Positions 51,291 to 58,312 of a stretch of 64,000 nt of DNA are shown one piece after another. Both the position numbers and the translations under genes were made by a program. Source of the DNA: a virus; the IMG/VR virus record IMGVR_UViG_3300025133_000060, positions 17,531-81,530 of that record. One strand, 5' to 3'. Every line of letters starts with the position of its first letter. Position 1 is the stretch's first letter. The notes below the pieces were generated by a model. That model saw only the letters and a program-made list of their open reading frames with translations, was not told the DNA's origin and made no database searches.

Positions 51291-52412
51291 TCAAACCTTC
51301 TCAACGATTGAGAATTGGTCTGCGTATTCGTTTGCCGCTTGGCGACTGGTGAATGTGCAGATGGTCTCTCCGGTCTTGTGGTCTTTCACGGCGAAGTTCC
51401 CCTCATCATCACGCATGATAATGACTTCAAGAACCTTTGATTCAATCTCGCCTTCGATGACCATAGCGGTGGCCTTTGAGTATGGCAAGCGGTAATGCTT
51501 TGCACAGATGGGTCCGTAGCCATGTGCGGTTGAACGATAGTCAGTCAATGGCAAGGAGCAGAAGCAACATCGGCCAGATTTGCGACCCATGTCCATCACA
51601 GTTCCAAGTGGGTCATCACGAAGTAGTGTCATAACCCTGTGAACTTCGGCGTTGGTTGCTGGAGTGAAGTTCCATCCTGCGGTTGCTTTGTTGATGTGTC
51701 CATATTGAGCATCACGGTCGTTGTAATCAGCACCGTGATTGTGAACATAGAGAACCTCGTTGGTCTCTTTGTGTCGGCGGTTGGAACGAACAACGACTTC
51801 ACGGCCATCGTCAGTTATCAAGTGGATTTTAGTGCGAGTCAATGTTGCACCGGCGGCATCGAATAGTTCCAGAACTGCCTCAAATCCATCCATAGCATCG
51901 GAGTCGCTCACAGGTGTGGTTGCGATGCGATGTGCTTCACGAGCCGCCGCACGAGCCGCACGAGCCGCATCCCTGCTTGCTTTATCGGCGATTCCCTTTG
52001 CCTGTGCATCTGTTCCCTCGTCAATCATTTTGTGAACATACGGCAATTGCTTGGCGGATAGATAACCCTTGTTGCGACCTTGACGAATCAAGGATTGAGC
52101 GAAGGTCTGACTTCGGTGTGAAAGGTATGGTCTGACTTCATCGAGTTTGTCGCATAGTTCCGAGAGGTTCTCGGTTGCCGGTGGAGTCGATACTGGTGCG
52201 CCGCCGGACACAGGTGTTGCCGGTGGAGTCGAGGATGGTGTTGCCTCTGCGGTGATTCGCTTCACCCAATACATTTGCTTCTCACTTAGCGAATACTTCT
52301 GACCCTTATTCACGAGGTCGCTTGCGAAGGATTTGCTTCGGTCTATTACATCGTCAAGCACACTTTCAAGTGCGCTGACGGCTTCAATTTGCTCTGGACT
52401 AATGGTTGCCAT
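51291..52412 (-). CDS. Protein with LSxKQ repeats and zinc-finger (DUF6011-like)
   Basis: A 373-aa protein. Two N-terminal repeats, KYSLSEKQMYWVKRI and GYLSAKQLPYVHKMI, share the helical LSxxQ unit of the gene at 9504. A long Ala/Arg helix follows (ASRDAARAARAAAREAHR). The middle (ITDDGREVVVRSNRRHK) is beta-rich. Then comes CCFCSLPLTDYRSTAHGYGP followed by ICAKHY, a zinc-binding module like DUF6011. Phages use such proteins in unknown early functions. Single-gene transcript with one of the best upstream-element promoters. Confidence 0.7.
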   Translation of the reverse strand: MATISPEQIEAVSALESVLDDVIDRSKSFASDLVNKGQKYSLSEKQMYWVKRITAEATPSSTPPATPVSGGAPVSTPPATENLSELCDKLDEVRPYLSHRSQTFAQSLIRQGRNKGYLSAKQLPYVHKMIDEGTDAQAKGIADKASRDAARAARAAAREAHRIATTPVSDSDAMDGFEAVLELFDAAGATLTRTKIHLITDDGREVVVRSNRRHKETNEVLYVHNHGADYNDRDAQYGHINKATAGWNFTPATNAEVHRVMTLLRDDPLGTVMDMGRKSGRCCFCSLPLTDYRSTAHGYGPICAKHYRLPYSKATAMVIEGEIESKVLEVIIMRDDEGNFAVKDHKTGETICTFTSRQAANEYADQFSIVEKV

Positions 52413-52435
52413 GTTTATACCGAACAGGTTGCCAC

Positions 52436-52459
52436 TTATCAATGCTTCGGAATATCAAT
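52436..52459 (-). promoter_or_regulatory. Upstream-element early promoter
   Basis: Minus-strand ATTGATATTCCGAAGCA then TTGATAA; consensus match. The ATG at 52412 is 24-30 nt downstream. Confidence 0.88.
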
Positions 52460-52466
52460 AGTCAAT

Positions 52467-52961
52467 TCAAACACTTGAATCGTCTTTCCAATCACGCTTG
52501 CGTTCGGCCATCTTGGCCTGACGGACTTCTCTCTCGGCGGCTCGGCGGTCATCATCCGCCCTGCGCTTGAGAGTCTTGTTGAGTCGGTTGGTTCCAGCAG
52601 ATACGGTTGCGCTCACACACACAGGAATCAATTCTGATGTCGGTGCATCAAAGTGAACCGCCCATTGGAATCCTCTGCGGAACATAGCAACATCTTCGAC
52701 AACGGTGTCTGATGGGAGATTCGGCTTTGCCTCTTGGAATGCGGCTTCTTTCATCCATAGAGATGCACAACCCTTGATTGAGCCATAGATAGCGGCGACA
52801 ATCTGGTTCGGTTCATGTGGGAATCTGGCGACCGTATAGGTGATTGAACCTGCTTGCATATCCTCACATTCAAGTCCATGTTCCAGTAGTTTCGCTTTCA
52901 GATTCTCTCTTGTCATACGCTTCAATTCTCTCTTGCCAATGGCAGGTCGCTTTCTGGGCAT
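52467..52961 (-). CDS. Hypothetical protein
   Basis: A 164-aa protein with basic ends (MPRKRPAIGKRELKR; ERKRDWKDD) and a beta-rich core (SITYTVARFPHEPN, FQWAVHFDAP). Early-type TATA (ATTGATATAGG) at about 52983-52991 without a clear upstream element. Not recognised; the basic tails suggest nucleic-acid contact. Confidence 0.6.
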   Translation of the reverse strand: MPRKRPAIGKRELKRMTRENLKAKLLEHGLECEDMQAGSITYTVARFPHEPNQIVAAIYGSIKGCASLWMKEAAFQEAKPNLPSDTVVEDVAMFRRGFQWAVHFDAPTSELIPVCVSATVSAGTNRLNKTLKRRADDDRRAAEREVRQAKMAERKRDWKDDSSV

Positions 52962-52988
52962 ATTACCACCGAGCCAGCCCCACCTATA

Positions 52989-53570
52989 TCAATCGTTCCG
53001 TTCTATCAACACAAAAGATTCACACCAGACTCCACCGTTATTCGCTTTGCAGCAATCCCGACAAGCCGATTCGGGAGCCATCCGGCGAGTTCTGAACAGA
53101 ACTTTGTGGCATTTTGGACATTCATACTTGAACAGTCGACCCTTATCTCGCTCGATACGCTCGATTGCTCGAACGAACTTCGCTCGTTGATAGCGATATT
53201 CGTCAAATTGTTCCCAGCCTGATTCCAATTTGGTGAACATCTGGCCATGTCCTGCTTCGCTCCCACATACAATGTGAAGCAGTTCGTGATGAATCAATCC
53301 TTTGAGCAGGAGTGGCTCCATCAAGTGATACTTGTCGAATGAATAGCGATTGAGAGAGATGGTGAAATCATCATCCTTGAATCTGACCTGCGCCAGTAGG
53401 CGGATTGTTCCCTCACGGAGATACCGCCAGCGCAACCACGATGTTCCGCTTGGCAACCCACCGAGAACATCTGGTCGGTCGGCTCGCAATTCTCGATAGA
53501 GATTCCGAACCAACAGGAGATGCTCAACAGATAGTGGGTTGGTCAATCTGGATTTCCGACTCGTTCCCAT
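52989..53570 (-). CDS. SprT/Spartan-like zinc metalloprotease
   Basis: A 193-aa protein. GLIHHELLHIVCG holds the HExxH zinc site, with GHGQMF supplying the third His. A C-terminal zinc ribbon (CPKCHKVLF, then ESACRDCC) completes the SprT layout. Cellular Spartan proteins cut DNA-protein crosslinks; viral versions may clear host proteins from DNA. The start overlaps the upstream gene by 28 nt, with GGTGA 3 nt before the ATG. Third gene of the early operon starting at 54318. Confidence 0.8.
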   Translation of the reverse strand: MGTSRKSRLTNPLSVEHLLLVRNLYRELRADRPDVLGGLPSGTSWLRWRYLREGTIRLLAQVRFKDDDFTISLNRYSFDKYHLMEPLLLKGLIHHELLHIVCGSEAGHGQMFTKLESGWEQFDEYRYQRAKFVRAIERIERDKGRLFKYECPKCHKVLFRTRRMAPESACRDCCKANNGGVWCESFVLIERND

Positions 53571-53803
53571 TGTTCACCCTCAACGGCGGTGATGAAAATA
53601 ATATCGTCTGCTCGGAACAAGCGGAATACTTGTTGGGGATTTGTCAATGTCAACATGAGAACCTTCTCGCCAATCGCCGTTGGCGATGTGTTGGCGTTTA
53701 TCTCCCATGAGTGAGTCTTGAGTCCGTTGACTTCGATTTCATCGTGCTCCATTTCATCGTTCACTTCTTCGACCACTTCTCGTATGTCATCCTCAAGACT
53801 CAT
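53543..53803 (-). CDS. Small acidic hypothetical protein
   Basis: An 86-aa protein: acidic helical N-terminus (EDDIREVVEEVNDEMEHDE), then an alternating strand pattern (EKVLMLTLTNPQQVFRL). It overlaps the upstream winged-helix-like gene by ATGA and the SprT gene by 28 nt. Not recognised. Confidence 0.6.
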   Translation of the reverse strand: MSLEDDIREVVEEVNDEMEHDEIEVNGLKTHSWEINANTSPTAIGEKVLMLTLTNPQQVFRLFRADDIIFITAVEGEQWERVGNPD

Positions 53804-54318
53804 TGAGAATCACTCTCCTGCCCCAAGAATAGATTGACGACACCATTCTCGACCTTCACCAAGAATTGTCGACCATCACGAGTCCATGACACTTCGCCAT
53901 TCGAACGGTCTCCGATAATTGCGTGGATGAACTGGTTGATGTCGGTGAGATTCAATCGAATCATATCGACAGTCGGTTGATGAGGATTGGTGATACACTT
54001 CTTTGAACTGGCATCTGGATTGACTCTGGAATGCCTCATGGCATCTCCATCATACGCTTCTCGAACTTTGTCTTGAGTTATCGACTTGACAACCCACGAG
54101 ATTCCCTCGCCGGTCGCCAACCATCGGCGACTGTTCTTCGGATGCTTCTGGATGAAGCCCGACACCTTCAACGAATGAATGGTATGATTGTATGACTTCG
54201 CTTGTAGCGGTGCATCGTTGATTATTCCAGTTTTGTTTGTTGGTTCGTTTGAGTTCGTGATGAACATTTTGAGAACACTCATCATTCTCACTCTGGTCTT
54301 GTCGCCGATTCCGGTCAT
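53800..54318 (-). CDS. Winged-helix regulator candidate
   Basis: A 172-aa protein. Residues 8-75 fit a winged helix: a first helix MMSVLKMFIT, then APLQAKSYNHTIHSLKVSG as a helix-turn-helix recognition helix, and SRRWLATGEG as the wing. The C-terminal half (KVENGVVNLFLG) is beta-rich and could dimerise. It may control viral promoters. TATA box TTCATAA at 54343-54349 gives a leaderless start. Confidence 0.55.
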   Translation of the reverse strand: MTGIGDKTRVRMMSVLKMFITNSNEPTNKTGIINDAPLQAKSYNHTIHSLKVSGFIQKHPKNSRRWLATGEGISWVVKSITQDKVREAYDGDAMRHSRVNPDASSKKCITNPHQPTVDMIRLNLTDINQFIHAIIGDRSNGEVSWTRDGRQFLVKVENGVVNLFLGQESDSQ

Positions 54319-54359
54319 AATTCATTCATGGATTGCACACCATTATGAACTCGCCGGTA

Positions 54360-54498
54360 TTGATATAGTGGGGTAAAGGAAAAGGATTGGTGGGGGATGC
54401 CACTTCGACTATACATTTGTTGGCCGACCACTCGTTGTGGCCGTTTAAGGGATTACTCTCCCACTTGCGGTCTCGTTCCGCATCCCAAGTCGCTTGGG
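54360..54498 (-). ncRNA. Candidate short viral RNA 3
   Basis: An upstream-element promoter (54522-54546) predicts a transcript from about 54498, but no start codon lies near that point and the only long frame begins above the promoter. Predicted stems: GGCCAC/GTGGTC around AACGA, and an ACTT...GCGG / CCGC...AAGT pair. The end is undefined; it may run into the next gene as a long leader, so this may instead be a 5'-UTR of the winged-helix operon. Confidence 0.35.
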
Positions 54499-54521
54499 TA
54501 TTTGATGCGAGGGTGTTGGTG

Positions 54522-54546
54522 TATATCAATGCTTTGGTTCTCAAGC
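54522..54546 (-). promoter_or_regulatory. Upstream-element early promoter (variant)
   Basis: Minus-strand CTTGAGAACCAAAGCATTG then ATATAC. It overlaps the last codons of the gene at 54541. Confidence 0.65.
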
Positions 54547-55404
54547 CTCAAATGATACGGTTCCACTCATGTCGCCATCTCGGTCGAGAGCCAAGAACTG
54601 TTGAGTAGTCTTGAGCATCATCATTTTCGCCCTGTCGATATTCCGCTGGGTCTGGTCGCCATGCTCCATCCAGTTATCGGAGTCAATATCCCCTCGAACA
54701 CAGTATGCAATTTGACCTTGCTTACGAAGTAATTTGGGAGATGAGATTGCGATGAGTTCCTGCTCAAGTGATTTGATAGCGAACAAATCCGCACCGGCAT
54801 CAGGATGCGGAGTTCCATCGGCCAAGTTTCTCGGCCAACAAACCAAGTCTTGATATGAATCTGGCAACGGTTGGAATGCCACCGATGGAATCACAACCGT
54901 CTTAGACGAATGGAGTCCTTTGTGTGGGCGATTGAATTGAAGTGCGGTGGCATCGAGAACGAATCCTTTCGCCGCACAAACCACATGGCCATCATAGCCA
55001 TCACCATCGACAACCTGTTCGTGGAATATCCCCAGATAATATGGCACAAGGTCGGGTCGGGTTTTGGGTTTGTTCCTATTCCCGCCACGCTGGTTGCGAG
55101 CCTTTGCTCTGGCTTGCCACGAGTCATGTTTGGATGGTTTGGGTGCTTTGATAGGCATCCCACCGGCGAATCGAACATAGTCATAATTCCACCCATACAC
55201 ATCACAAGCAATCGCTTTGGCTTCTGCATCGAACCCCACTTCTCTAAGAGTGTGAGCCATAGCCTCGCTGATTTGATAGCAACAATCTGGGAACATCTTG
55301 GAGTCTTGGAGCATAATGGCGGCATTCAAGACGGCTTCAATCTCATGTGGAAAGTCGGGCATCCTGTGATATGTGAGGTCGACTTGGACTTCTTGGTCGC
55401 TCAT
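54541..55404 (-). CDS. Transglutaminase/papain-like fold protein
   Basis: A 287-aa protein. A helix-starting Cys (DCCYQISEAMAHTL), a later DGHVVCAAKG with His, and LDATALQFNRP with Asp give the Cys-His-Asp order of transglutaminase-like or papain-like folds. A basic linker (ARAKARNQRGGNRNKPK) interrupts the fold. Enzymatic activity is not certain. It has its own upstream-element promoter and leaderless start at 55404; longer starts precede the promoter and are rejected. Confidence 0.55.
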   Translation of the reverse strand: MSDQEVQVDLTYHRMPDFPHEIEAVLNAAIMLQDSKMFPDCCYQISEAMAHTLREVGFDAEAKAIACDVYGWNYDYVRFAGGMPIKAPKPSKHDSWQARAKARNQRGGNRNKPKTRPDLVPYYLGIFHEQVVDGDGYDGHVVCAAKGFVLDATALQFNRPHKGLHSSKTVVIPSVAFQPLPDSYQDLVCWPRNLADGTPHPDAGADLFAIKSLEQELIAISSPKLLRKQGQIAYCVRGDIDSDNWMEHGDQTQRNIDRAKMMMLKTTQQFLALDRDGDMSGTVSFEA

Positions 55405-55427
55405 GTCAATGAAGAGAGGCCACACCC

Positions 55428-55453
55428 TTATCAATTCTTTGGAATCACAATGG
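55428..55453 (-). promoter_or_regulatory. Upstream-element early promoter
   Basis: Minus-strand CCATTGTGATTCCAAAGAA then TTGATAAGGGTG. It overlaps the 3' end of the upstream gene. Confidence 0.8.
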
Positions 55454-55799
55454 TCGTTGGTTCTTGACAGGTGTATGAGATAATCACGGCGTTCCGGTCG
55501 GCATCGAGAGTGTTGTGGTCGAACACCCACTTCTTGACGGCATCATCTGGATTCTTCAAGCAAGTGTATTGCGAGCGAAGAATTGGCCGAATCGCATCAT
55601 CCGTTCGGTATTTGTTCCAGACGGATTGCTCACATATTCTCAAAGCGGGGTCGAATGAATCTCCATCGACTTCGCCGATTTTGACTTTATTCTCATCCCA
55701 AGTGTGAATCCAGATTTTGCCGTTCCCAGATTGAACGAGAAGAAGTATCGGCTCCAATATCTCTTCGGCAAGTATGTTCTCCAGAGCCGATTCCATCAT
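55431..55799 (-). CDS. Hypothetical protein behind small virion-like gene
   Basis: A 122-aa protein, acidic N-terminus then a mixed beta pattern (KIWIHTWDENKVKIGEV). Its start (ATGATG at 55799) follows the stop of the upstream gene by 1 nt with GGAG overlapping. Not recognised. Cotranscribed from a late-type box at 56122. Confidence 0.55.
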   Translation of the reverse strand: MMESALENILAEEILEPILLLVQSGNGKIWIHTWDENKVKIGEVDGDSFDPALRICEQSVWNKYRTDDAIRPILRSQYTCLKNPDDAVKKWVFDHNTLDADRNAVIISYTCQEPTTIVIPKN

Positions 55800-55800
55800 T

Positions 55801-56103
55801 TCACTCCCATTCAACATTCAAGTTCAAGGGTCCGGCCACACCAAGCGTTGCGACCACGACTAATCCTTTGAGGAACATGACTTCATCGAAGTCAAATGAA
55901 AACACTCCCGTCTGGGCGGATAGAATATATTTAGCAACGAGGTTCGTGGATGCCACATCTCCGACTTCGGCACAATCATGAATCTCCAAAGTGCAATCAT
56001 CCATCCCCAATGAGCCAGTCAAACGGAGCATCATGACTGGTGCTGGACTTGGAACAAGACTTGTGGTAGTCGATGTCAACGAGAGGTTTGTGATGTTCCC
56101 CAT
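55801..56103 (-). CDS. Small beta-rich virion protein candidate
   Basis: A 100-aa protein, Thr/Leu/Val-rich with strands throughout (TLEIHDCAEVGDV, then KYILSAQTGVFSFDFDEV), suggesting a beta sandwich such as a head-decoration or fibre domain. It has a late GTGATAACCCCCC box at exactly the leaderless distance from the ATG at 56103; an upstream ATG at 56121 would be too close. Late timing supports a structural role. Confidence 0.5.
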   Translation of the reverse strand: MGNITNLSLTSTTTSLVPSPAPVMMLRLTGSLGMDDCTLEIHDCAEVGDVASTNLVAKYILSAQTGVFSFDFDEVMFLKGLVVVATLGVAGPLNLNVEWE

Positions 56104-56121
56104 ACGCAATTCGTTCTTCAT

Positions 56122-56136
56122 GGGGGGTTATCACGG
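56122..56136 (-). promoter_or_regulatory. Late-type promoter box
   Basis: CCGTGATAACCCCCC, 25-30 nt before the ATG at 56103; isolated among early genes. Confidence 0.7.
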
Positions 56137-56143
56137 TATTGGG

Positions 56144-56290
56144 TCATTCTTCTTCATCAGGAGTGGCTTCTCCACTCTTTCGATTCTTCAAGAACTGTTT
56201 CATGGCGGTTCTCGCACTTTGATGGTTATAGCACAATCGGAATCCTCTCGATGCGCTGTTCCGGCATCCTCGTTTTGCACATAGCCGCAT
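56144..56290 (-). CDS. 48-aa zinc-binding protein
   Basis: A short ORF with CAKRGCRNSA and RLCYNHQ, giving a C-x4-C-x10-C-x2-H set of ligands. It is followed by a basic helix and an acidic end. GGTGA lies 6 nt before the ATG and belongs to the mini-ORF at 56293-56310 (ATG GCT CGT GGT GAT TAA), which starts at the leaderless distance from the CATATCAA box (56333-56340). Same layout as at 2206-2322 and 11295-11333. Confidence 0.6.
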   Translation of the reverse strand: MRLCAKRGCRNSASRGFRLCYNHQSARTAMKQFLKNRKSGEATPDEEE

Positions 56291-56383
56291 TCTTAATCAC
56301 CACGAGCCATGAACCACAACCAGATAGACACCCATATCAAAAAGAACCAATCGCTGATTGCATCCTTCATTGAATCGACCCCA

Positions 56384-56638
56384 TCATTCTCCACCCGTTG
56401 TTTCCAAGACTTTGGCGAGAACTTCATATTGAGTTATACTGGTCTGGCCGAACGACACATCACAAGCCACTTGCTCACGCTCGTTGACCATTCCAATCCC
56501 TTGTGCAAGGAACATCGCAATATCCGCCGCAGACATATTCATGTCAGGTGGGAGATTCCCTTTGGCTCGGAACTGAATCACGATGGTCGGGTATGATTCT
56601 TCAATCGGTTGGCTTGGCTTTGCAGACTTCTTCGGCAT
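56384..56638 (-). CDS. Small early hypothetical protein
   Basis: An 84-aa protein starting MPKKSAKPSQP. The body resembles a helical domain (SAADIAMFLAQGIG). It has an upstream-element promoter and a leaderless start at 56638; the longer frame begins above the promoter. Not recognised. Confidence 0.6.
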   Translation of the reverse strand: MPKKSAKPSQPIEESYPTIVIQFRAKGNLPPDMNMSAADIAMFLAQGIGMVNEREQVACDVSFGQTSITQYEVLAKVLETTGGE

Positions 56639-56661
56639 GACCAACCCTCGCAATCCCACCC

Positions 56662-56685
56662 TTATCAATGAAGCGGAATCACAAT
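56662..56685 (-). promoter_or_regulatory. Upstream-element early promoter
   Basis: Minus-strand CATTGTGATTCCGCTTCA then TTGATAAGGGTGGG. Confidence 0.8.
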
Positions 56686-56689
56686 GAGA

Positions 56690-57406
56690 ACAATGATTGG
56701 GAATGATTGGAACCGGATTCAAACCGATTGACGGCGGTGTCAATCATTATCCCCCCTATGGGGGGATAGTCCAAAGAATCAGATGAGACCCCCTCTTGAC
56801 ACACATACACACCCAATCTGGTGTGGTTGGGCGCAGTATATCATTCTCCCATTTTGTAGTGTGTGTGTGTCCCATACACCCCCTTCGTTTGTTTAATTGA
56901 TTTGATGGAACATAAGTAGTAATATAGCGAAAAAAAATAATGAAAAAACGAGAATTCTATTTTGAGAGGATATTCAAGCGAAAACGAAAAACCAAATGCT
57001 TCTCGACCGACAGGCGGGGGGTCATGGCTCCGGCAGATTGTCGACCATCAGGCTATCTGGAGCGAATGACATTCTCATCCCCCCCACGATGCTGAATATA
57101 TTCCAGTTCCCGAAGTCGAATCATCATCGACAATTCTCTGGGAGCGAGAGCGAGGCATCATGCACCCGCACACCTATCGCACACCCTTCACATCATTCGA
57201 TGATTCGGCGAACGCACAGATTGGTCAAAGCATTCCGAACTGGCACATCTATCTGTCAGATGGCCGGTCGTGTTGTTGACCATGTGCATCCCACCAGATG
57301 GTGGCACACCCATGCACACCCTTCGATGAAGGCGGTGATGATTGAACACCCCCCACACCCCGAAGGATGCAGGGAGTGAACCATCGTTGGTTGACTGACT
57401 TGGGAT
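56690..57406. other. 717-nt gene-free region, origin candidate
   Basis: It holds the palindrome locus, then 56925-56995, an A-rich unwinding-like stretch (runs of eight and six A), then a GC-richer part with CCACC-AGAT-GGTGG (near 57287-57300). The plus-strand frame at 56996-57379 has His/Pro/Arg-rich, non-protein-like composition and no promoter of either class. Either an origin of replication or an untranslated RNA could reside here; the sequence does not decide. Confidence 0.45.
56741..56905. repeat. Intergenic locus with G/C palindrome and GT tract, copy 2
   Basis: TATCCCCCC-TAT-GGGGGGATA at 56748-56768, with flanks matching the reverse complement of copy 1 (AATCATTA on one side, ATAG.CCAA.GAATCA on the other). 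It is followed by ACACACATACACAC and a GTGTGTGTGTGT tract (about 56858-56870) that form an imperfect inverted pair, then TTTAATTGATTTGATGG. An AT-rich stretch follows. Confidence 0.75.
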
Positions 57407-57946
57407 TCAAGCGGTGCGAGCAGTGAACTGCTGGCGACCTGCTTTCATTCCACGAGTCTCGTTGGTGATGGACTTTAGAAGTGCTTCAGCAGCGGCGAAC
57501 TTCTCGGAGTCGAAGTCGAGTCCAAGTATTCGTGCTTGTGTTGCGACATCTCCATTGATGAGTGATTCTTTCATCTGACTGGTGATGTTCTCTGCGGTGA
57601 TGGTGTTGTTGTTCATCAAGAGTAATAGTGCAAGACTCTTTGTTCCAAGTTTCTGTGTGATTACTGCATCTGGGTTGTCAAGTCCGACTGTTGCATCGCC
57701 GGTGATTTGGCTGGTTGCTCCGGTGTTGTTGTCAACGATTGTGAGGTCAACGCTGTTGGTCTGCTTCTCGGCAGGTGCGTCATTCACGGTTGTGCGGTCA
57801 ATCTTTTTCTGCTTTGTTGCCCACGAAGCAACGGCGCATCCTGCGCCTGTTGACATAACGGCAGAGGAATCCACAAGGGTTCCTGTTGCCCTGTCAAGGG
57901 TTAATTCGGTGGTCTGGCTTTCGGTTTCGGTTTCGGTTTGGCTCAT
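57407..57946 (-). CDS. Thr/Ala-rich hypothetical protein
   Basis: A 179-aa protein. Its Thr/Glu-rich N-terminus (SQTETETESQTTELT) is followed by GAGCAVASWATKQKK and a Leu-rich LALLLLMNNN segment, and it ends in helices. The ATG at 57946 is 37 nt below the TATA box and has AAGGAG 9 nt upstream, so this is one of the few leadered early messages. A GTG at 57982 touches the promoter and is rejected. Function is unknown. Confidence 0.6.
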   Translation of the reverse strand: MSQTETETESQTTELTLDRATGTLVDSSAVMSTGAGCAVASWATKQKKIDRTTVNDAPAEKQTNSVDLTIVDNNTGATSQITGDATVGLDNPDAVITQKLGTKSLALLLLMNNNTITAENITSQMKESLINGDVATQARILGLDFDSEKFAAAEALLKSITNETRGMKAGRQQFTARTA

Positions 57947-57983
57947 TTTGGCTCTCTCCTTGTATTGGCGTAGGTGTTCCACC

Positions 57984-58008
57984 TTATCAATGCTTCGGTT
58001 ATATCAAT
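57984..58008 (-). promoter_or_regulatory. Upstream-element early promoter
   Basis: Minus-strand CATTGATATAACCGAAGCA then TTGATAAGGTGG. Confidence 0.82.
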
Positions 58009-58238
58009 GCTTTTTGGCCATAATACTTCAATTTTAACTGGGCCGAACGAGCCTCAACAAACCTCGATTCGATATTGAACCGAATAACTTCGGCAGAATG
58101 ATGTCGACCAGTCGTTCGGATTGCAGGATGGAGCATATTTGGGGATTTCACAGGCTCGCAGTATAGCGGTTTTCTAAGTTCGTTTTTTTCGTCTTTTTTG
58201 TAATTGTCTGGAAAACACTCGAAGGAACTTTTGGCCAT
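57999..58238 (-). CDS. Doubtful 79-aa ORF
   Basis: The frame encodes a basic protein with a Lys/Asp/Glu stretch from A-rich sequence and a more ordinary C-terminus (EVIRFNIESRFVEARSAQL). Its 3' end runs into the upstream element of the next promoter. No box at leaderless distance was found; ATATATC lies too close. Just upstream, near 58282-58300, GAATC is repeated four times in tandem. It may be a gene or a spacer. Confidence 0.35.
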   Translation of the reverse strand: MAKSSFECFPDNYKKDEKNELRKPLYCEPVKSPNMLHPAIRTTGRHHSAEVIRFNIESRFVEARSAQLKLKYYGQKALI

Positions 58239-58312
58239 ATCGGATTCGATATATCATCCAGTTCGCCAGTTCTGGTTGCTGGAATCGAATCGAATCGAAT
58301 CCGACCGCAGAT

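Noticed and set aside
54326-54544. 72-codon minus-strand ORF
   Set aside because: It begins above the only promoter in the region, so the mRNA would lack its start codon.
56996-57379. 127-codon plus-strand ORF in the large non-coding region
   Set aside because: His/Pro/Arg-rich composition, no early or late promoter box, no Shine-Dalgarno site, and it shares its strand with no neighbour.
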